This document shows, one piece after another, positions 58,253-64,000 of a DNA stretch of 64,000 bases. The first letter of the stretch is position 1. Each line of letters opens with the position of its first letter. The position numbers and the translations under genes are program-made. A model generated the notes under the pieces. The model was given only the letters and a program-made list of their open reading frames with translations, made no database searches and was not told where the DNA came from. Source of the stretch: Stereum hirsutum FP-91666 SS1 (Eukaryota > Basidiomycota > Agaricomycetes > Russulales > Stereaceae); the NCBI RefSeq assembly GCF_000264905.1, contig NW_006763133.1:1684329-1748328 (forward strand), read 5' to 3'.

Positions 58253-58592
58253 ACAGAAGCGAAAGTTCTGAAAGGCTAGATTTGGGGAGAGGCTCATATG
58301 TCAATGTAACGCAATAGAAATCGATGTATACCATTTTTCAGTCACATACATGGCTCCCTCTAAGAGGAGGATTCGCCATGGTTTTCTGTGTGATTCGGCG
58401 ATGAGCAAGACTTGTAGAAAGATTGTGGCCAACAAGTGCCACTGACACTCGTGAGAATCTTTGACCATAAGAAGCATGCCGAGTGGCGAGACCGCCTTCA
58501 GTCCGCATCATCGCGTTCAACGTTCCCGACGTCCATCCTCGTCCACCTCTCTACCCCACCTCCTCGCTGTTGACGACGACGAGGCCACCAAA
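58253..58592. other. intergenic, tandem plus-strand genes
   Basis: 3' flank of glutathione reductase and promoter of CWC22. The CWC22 frame is open back to 58461, with an alternative ATG at 58476; the chosen start has the better context (accaaaATGtct). Confidence 0.45.
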
Positions 58593-61330
58593 ATGTCTGC
58601 AGCAGCCATGACACCCCCGCCAGATGGCCTCAACAAACGGAAGAGGTGCGTATTGATCGTCTTTGCCTCCCTGTTTTAGTACTTATGGTGACTTGTCAGG
58701 TCTCGATCCCGGTCTCCCCTCAACGAGGATGCCCCTCCCCCTACTCGTCTCAGATCTCGTTCTCCTTCACGCGCCGGTCCCATTGATCTTCCAAGAGTCG
58801 ACGATGTTGACCCAGTTCGTCGCGCTGAGCGACAACGCCAACTCGCTGCTCGAATGGCTGCCATGGAACTCGAGAAGTCCGACAAGAAGACCCCCCAGGA
58901 GAAGGACCAAGAAAAACAGCTCGACGCCAAAGCAGAGTTTGCGAAGCTCCTAGGTACTCGTTCTGGAGGTGTCTACATGCCACCAGCTCGTCTCCGTGCT
59001 ATGCGCGAGGCCGCCTCTTCAGACCGTTCGAGTCAGGAATACCAACGCCTTTCTTGGGACGCTCTTCGCAAGTCCATTACCGGTATCGTCAACAGGGTCA
59101 ACGTCGGAAATATCAAGCATGTTGTGCCAGAGCTGTTCCAGGAGAATCTTGTCAGAGGGCGGGGTCTCTTTGCGAGGAGTGTGATGAAGGCGCAGGCGGC
59201 GAGTTTGCCCTTCACGCCGGTGTTCGCGGCATTGGTGGCGGTCCTCAACACCAAACTGCCTCAAGTTGGGGAGTTGTTGTTGACCAGATTGATCAGTCAG
59301 TTCAGGAGGGCGTTCAAGCGGAATGACAAGGTGCGTTTTCTCTCCTGTTTCTCTGAAGATCGAGTGCTGACAGGTTCCGTAGACCGTTTGTCACTCCACC
59401 ACCACGTTCATTGCCCATCTTGTCAATCAAGCCGTTGCGCACGAGATTATCGCTCTTCAAATTCTTGTCCTCCTTCTCGAAAGACCCACCGACGACTCCA
59501 TCGAAATCGCTGTGGGCTTCACTCGTGAAGTCGGCGCTTACCTCGCCGAGAACTCCCCGAAAGCTAACGCCACTGTTTTTGAGCGATTCCGAGCCGTGCT
59601 CAACGAGGGCAACATCAGCCATCGTGTGCAGTACATGATCGAAGTTCTCATGCAGGTTCGGAAGGACAAGTACAAGGACAACCCTATTCTTCCGGAGGGT
59701 CTGGATCTCGTAGAAGAGGACGAGCAAATCACGCATCAGATCACGCTAGAAGAAGAACTTCAGGTTCAAGAAGGACTGAGTGAGTCCTTCTTTGGATGGA
59801 GTTGTGGATTAATATTGATTTTCTGTGTAGATATCTTCAAGTTCGACCCGAATTATCTGGAGAATGAAGAGAAGTACAAGGCTATCAAAGCAGAGATTCT
59901 CGGTGAAGACTCAGACGAAGAGTCCGGTTCTGAGGAAACAGATGATAGTGACGAAGATGAGGAGGGTACGTTTGTCATTCGATATCTAAGTATCTGTCCG
60001 TGTCTGACTGTGTTATAGCTGTGGAGAGCAAGGAGGGGATTGAAGATCAGACCCAGACGAACCTGGTCAATCTCCGCCGCATCATTTACCTTACCATCAT
60101 GAACGCGCTCAACTATGAGGAAGCGGTCCACAAGCTTCTCAAAATCCAGCTCAAGGAAGGCGAGGAGGTATGTCGATCTTTCACTTCATTTGTCGACGAG
60201 AGGCTGATAGCCCTTTTCAGATTGAGCTCGTGAACATGATCATCGAATGTTGCTCTCAAGAACGATCTTACTCGACTTTCTATGGCCTCATTGGTGAACG
60301 CTTCTGCAAGATCAACCGTGTTTGGAACGAAGCCTTCGAGGCAGCCTTCGCGAACTACTATACGACTATCCATCGATACGAAACGAACCGCTTGCGCAAC
60401 ATCGCCCGCTTCTTTGGTCATCTCATTGCGACCGATGCCGTCTCATGGGCCGTATTCCAATGTGTCAAGATCAATGAGGATGACACCACGAGTAGTAGTC
60501 GTATCTTTATAAAGATCATGATGCAGGAGGTGCAGGAGAGCATGGGCCTGCCGGCGTTGAAGGAGAGATTTGCGGATCCGGAGGTGAAGGTGCTCTGTTC
60601 GAATATGTTCCCGCTGGACAACCCGAAGAACACGAGGTTCGCCATCAATTATTTCACCAGTATTGGGATGGGTGCCGTTACAGAGGAGATGAGAGAGTAC
60701 CTGAAGGTATGTCCTCCTTGTCCTACCATCCGTCGGCTGCAAGTCTGGCTGACTTAGATACCCTTCGTGTAGAATGCACCTCGTCTCATTATGGAGCAAC
60801 GTCGTGCAATGCTCGAGGCCGAGTCCTCTTCTTCCGATAGCGACTCGGATTCAGATTCCTCTGACTCTGATACCGATTCTGACTCCGACTCCGATGCATC
60901 TGAGGATTCTCGTCCACGCCGTCGTCGTTCACCCACGCCTCCGCCCCGTCGCCGGGAGGATTCACGAGACAGGGATCGTGACCGCGCTCGCAGCAATCGT
61001 GGTCGCGGACGTGATGTCAGTCGTTCGCCTACGCCGCCGCCTCGATCAAGGTACCGTGATGAGGACGACAGCGGTAGGGGCTCGGGTAAGGCCAAGGCCA
61101 GGGATGAGAGGGATGAGAAGGATCGTTCGAGGAGGTCGCCACCGCGGAGGAGATATTCTGACGAGAGCTCAAGGTCGAGATCCCCTCCACCTAGGAGCAG
61201 TAGGTACGCCAGGAGGGAGGATTCGCCACCACCTGCGCCGAAAGACAGTGGAAGGAGTTCTGGGCGGGACAGGGATAGGGGGTATGAGCGCAGGAGGGAT
61301 GATTCGAGGGAGAGGTACTCGAGGAGGTGA
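58593..61330 (+). CDS. CWC22: pre-mRNA splicing factor CWC22 (MIF4G-MA3)
   Basis: Spliceosomal protein that joins the activated B complex and, in animals, loads eIF4A3 for exon-junction complex assembly. The model has 802 residues in seven exons: 58593-58645, 58700-59330, 59383-59779, 59831-59965, 60019-60167, 60221-60706, 60773-61330. The MIF4G domain covers [74 protein letters not shown]. An acidic linker [20 protein letters not shown] is followed by the MA3 domain ([57 protein letters not shown]). The C terminus has a Ser-Asp run, then an RS/RD-rich tail. An upstream in-frame ATG at 58476 would add 39 residues. Confidence 0.95.
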
Positions 61331-61589
61331 GTCGAGGAGAATGGCCAGCGTTGTGAATGAACCTCCCAGCTTGCTACGAAACGCTCGTGACGGCGCTGGT
61401 GCTATGTCAGTTAGTTGGATCCTGTGTACTCTGTTTTGTTGCTTCGTTGATACAATGACCCTGTTTCCACCGCTGATCAATATGTCGGTCGGGGATACTT
61501 GTGTGCTCCATCCAGCGATATGTTCCTAAGCAAACCACTACCGTAAAATCAATGACAAATGAGCATAGACAATAAGTCTGTGTTTTTAG

Positions 61590-62766
61590 CTAGCTAACAC
61601 TAATCCTACTATCCACAAGACCCATCTCGCCGCATAGCTCCTTCTCCTTCTCTGTAAGATGCGCGGCCAAGAATCTCCTACACAACTGACAAACGCCGTC
61701 TATCTCCGAATCACCACGGTGCTCGAGCATACGAACCATAGAAAGCGCGTCGGGGACGCCCGCTACTGCAATCTCTTGGAGTGTCAATGGGGGTACTTGG
61801 TCTGGATGGATCTGGAAGGTGGTCGCGAGGAGTTGGTGGAAGAGGTTCGAGTATTCTGTGATGTCGGAGAGTTTTTGAAGATTTTCGACAGGAAGGAACT
61901 GAGCGGCCTCCTGGAGAGTAAGAGTAGGTTTTAGTCTATAAACTGAGGAAATCGAAGTAGGTATACATGGGACTGACCTCCCAAGGAAGTTTGGCAGCCA
62001 TGATGATACCTAACTGGACGATACAATTCGTCCGCCTGTGTAAAACCATGACTATGACGAACGCAGAGGATTAGTAAATCGTGTCAACGCAGAAGGCGAC
62101 TACTCAAAAAGCTTACTCTTCATCCATACCGCACTGCGCAGAACTGCGTAGTACAAAACCCTCCCCAATATCGCCGGCCTTACACACCTCGGGACCTCGT
62201 AATAATGCTGTATCATCTCCCTCAACTCAGTCCTACAGAACACGTGTTTCAGCCGTCGGTCGTCCTGCGTCTCCTTCAATTGTCGGGTCTCGAGAGCGAT
62301 GTTGACGAGGAAGCGGGCCCAAACGAGGGTACAGGGGTTGTTCGCTTGTTGGCAAAGCATGTTGCGGATATCAGGGGTGAAGTATTGTTCGGGAAGATCT
62401 CGAGCTAGGCGAGATAGACGGCGGAAAATGCGGATTGTCGGCAGGAAGTTTTTGACGATTCTGTCAGGGAAAGAGAAAGTGGAGTGTCAGACAGAGCAAG
62501 GTGATAGACTGTGATAGGATAGAACACAGAAAGAAGTGAGAGCTCTCTCACCTAGTTTCTGGGTCGACAAAGGTATTGCCTCCTGCATGAAACAACATAT
62601 TGATCGTGCAAGCTCGAATCTTCTGTGATACATGCAGAAGTACAAGTAACGCATCCCAGTCGTCTTCCAGGTGTGGCCGAAGGATGAGGTCGGAGAAGTA
62701 AGAGCCTAACAAGGTGCCCATAATGTTGTAGATGAGTTCTGCAGGCAGATGCTGGGCGATTGACAT
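61590..62766 (-). CDS. conserved hypothetical protein, weak F-box-like N terminus
   Basis: No function assigned. The model has 317 residues in four exons: 62766-62552, 62460-62117, 62051-61978, 61910-61590, all GT-AG with frame kept. The start MSIAQHLPAELIYNIMGTLL has the LPxEL pattern of an F-box helix but no full box is evident; the rest is helical, with Cys/Leu-rich stretches (LCQQANNPCTLVWARFLVN, REMIQHYYEVPRCVRP). Similar helical proteins beginning with LPAEL are numerous and lineage-expanded in Agaricomycetes. The frame is open to 62847, so an earlier Met is possible. Its 3' end converges with CWC22 at 259 bp. Confidence 0.68.
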
Positions 62767-64000
62767 AGTAGGTCGCGGTTCCACAGACGATGAGGCGTGA
62801 TCGTCGCTGGATATGTGGTTATGGGTCAAAGAGGATATCATCCTCACGGGTCGTATTGAGTGTGTTACTAAGCCGCAAAGCAGAAGAATGTCGTTCCAAA
62901 GTCAGTAAAATATAATGTAGATCTGTTGAATGTTGAATACTATATGAAGTGCGGGCACTTACGAGGTGCTCAAGTTCGGAAACTAGAGAAATCAGGTGTA
63001 GGGGTCAAAAATGCGCAAGAAAGGCGAAGGCTCTCACGGCGAGGAGGACGGGGTTGTATTGATATCATCTTCATGAACTATGTTAGGGCATGGATGACTG
63101 ACCACCCACCTCCCAGCGGGAATGCATCTTTGAGTTTGCTGACGGATTGCTGATAGTCGCTTTGAGTGCTGTGACCGGCACCAATTCTAACGCCGTTCCG
63201 TTCGCGCGTGCATTGGTCAGGACAGATGACGCGTTGTCTTTTTTGAGTACGCGCCTAGGCGACGTGATCATTCACAACGATCACGGGATACAGTTGCAAG
63301 GACGCGCTACAGATTTGACGGTTTCTTGACGTGGTCTTTCTGGTTACGACGTGCGCTCTCTACGGACACAGTGAAAAGAGGATCGCTTCAAATCAAAGTT
63401 TTTTCAATTGAAGAAATGGATGGGCACCGCTCAATTATGAACAACGGTCTCATGACAGAACAGCGGCCGCAAGCCCACTTCGTTCAACGGTGTTTGAAGT
63501 GGCACCTGCAGCAACTGTGGCATGTACAAGAAAAAGGCCTCGAATGTCGGAAAAGAAGGCCTGCTTGTTGCGCACAAACTAAGAATCGAACATGAGATCA
63601 TCGTCCTACAGATAATTTTGCATGGCCGTTACAAATGCCTTGTTTTACTTGCCTTCACCGGTTAAGGTCGTGGTATAAGTACAGCCGGCTTGATCCTGGT
63701 AAACTAGAGAACATATCTTCTCAGACAAAAAGATAGCACGCTGCGTGACATTGACTCTCTTTTGCGAGCCCTTCAGGTTCACGGCTGGTCCATGAGGTAG
63801 CTGATAGCCTGACGGTATTCGGGCATGCTGTTTAGGGCAACCCCGAGTGTCGAAAAGCCGGGCATAGTACATTTGTCTGGGACTCGCATAACTTCAGTGA
63901 GCATCTATAAAGCTTGCGAAAACAATCACCACAGATGAGGAGCAATTAGGACCGCAAGATACCGTAGGATAAGCAGATACAGATCAACTTCAGCATCAAG
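62767..64000. other. right-edge region without an assignable gene
   Basis: 1.2 kb downstream of the last confident gene. Small open frames exist on both strands. A 41-codon minus-strand frame (63904-63779), with the segment VPDKCTMPGFSTLGVALNSM, looks protein-like, and it could be the 3' exon of a gene starting beyond the right edge, but I could not join it to an upstream exon. Confidence 0.35.

Noticed and set aside
1..64000. tRNA B-box-like strings (for example ggttcga near 33310 and 42273)
   Set aside because: None has a paired A-box at the right distance or a foldable cloverleaf by eye; chance matches.
1..64000. biosynthetic or defence gene cluster
   Set aside because: Neighbouring genes are mostly conserved housekeeping functions; the only functional pairings seen are the GH5_9/AA8-CBM1 pair and UBC9/PRE2.

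Overview
This is a 64 kb window of nuclear DNA from a filamentous basidiomycete, most likely an Agaricomycete saprotroph. Nearly every gene is split by 50-70 nt GT-AG introns. The predicted proteins have basidiomycete-style architectures: long Ser/Pro-rich tails, a cellulose-binding CBM1 on a haem cytochrome, and four-helix membrane proteins with disordered tails. I rebuilt 23 gene models by hand from splice signals and protein similarity. All 22 complete models stay in frame through every junction. I found no rRNA, tRNA, CRISPR array, prophage or intact transposon.

Layout. 1-9.1 kb: the 5' part of TRAPPC10/Trs130 (-), a secreted Asp-box glycoside hydrolase (-), ALG3 (-), a conserved protein with a degenerate retropepsin-like domain (+), and a four-helix membrane protein with a repeat tail (+). 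9.7-15.3 kb: a large IST1-TBC fusion (+) facing PIG-H (-). 16-19.5 kb: a two-gene carbohydrate-active cluster, with a GH5_9 exo-beta-1,3-glucanase (+) converging on a secreted AA8 cytochrome b562 with CBM1 (-). 19.9-23.5 kb: housekeeping genes SNU13 (+), UBC9 (-) and proteasome beta5/PRE2 (+), the last two divergent from a 219 bp promoter. 23.7-28.3 kb: a 20-exon SAC/hSac2 phosphoinositide phosphatase. 28.3-30.8 kb: a gene-free, purine-rich convergent region with short-motif repeats and a tandem duplication. 30.8-45.4 kb: a paxillin-like LIM protein, a single-pass membrane protein and a Zn2Cys6 transcription factor, all (-), separated by long non-coding stretches. 46.7-53.5 kb: a DHHC palmitoyltransferase, a LACTB2-like metallo-beta-lactamase protein and an F-box protein, all (-). 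54.5-64 kb: a secreted isochorismatase-like hydrolase (+), glutathione reductase (+), the splicing factor CWC22 (+), an unknown protein (-) and an unassigned right edge.

Several genes fall into shared pathways. ALG3, PIG-H, TRAPPC10 and the DHHC enzyme act in the ER/Golgi. The IST1-TBC and SAC proteins act in endosomal and phosphoinositide traffic. SNU13 and CWC22 are spliceosomal. UBC9 and PRE2 belong to the SUMO and proteasome systems. The GH5_9, AA8-CBM1 and Asp-box hydrolase act on polysaccharide. Nothing indicates one biosynthetic cluster or a recognisably new multi-gene system. The most unusual single items are the IST1-TBC fusion with an atypical TBC, the retropepsin-like protein lacking its catalytic Asp, the Kex2-flanked repeats on the glucanase, and a presequence-like reading frame without AUG in front of glutathione reductase.
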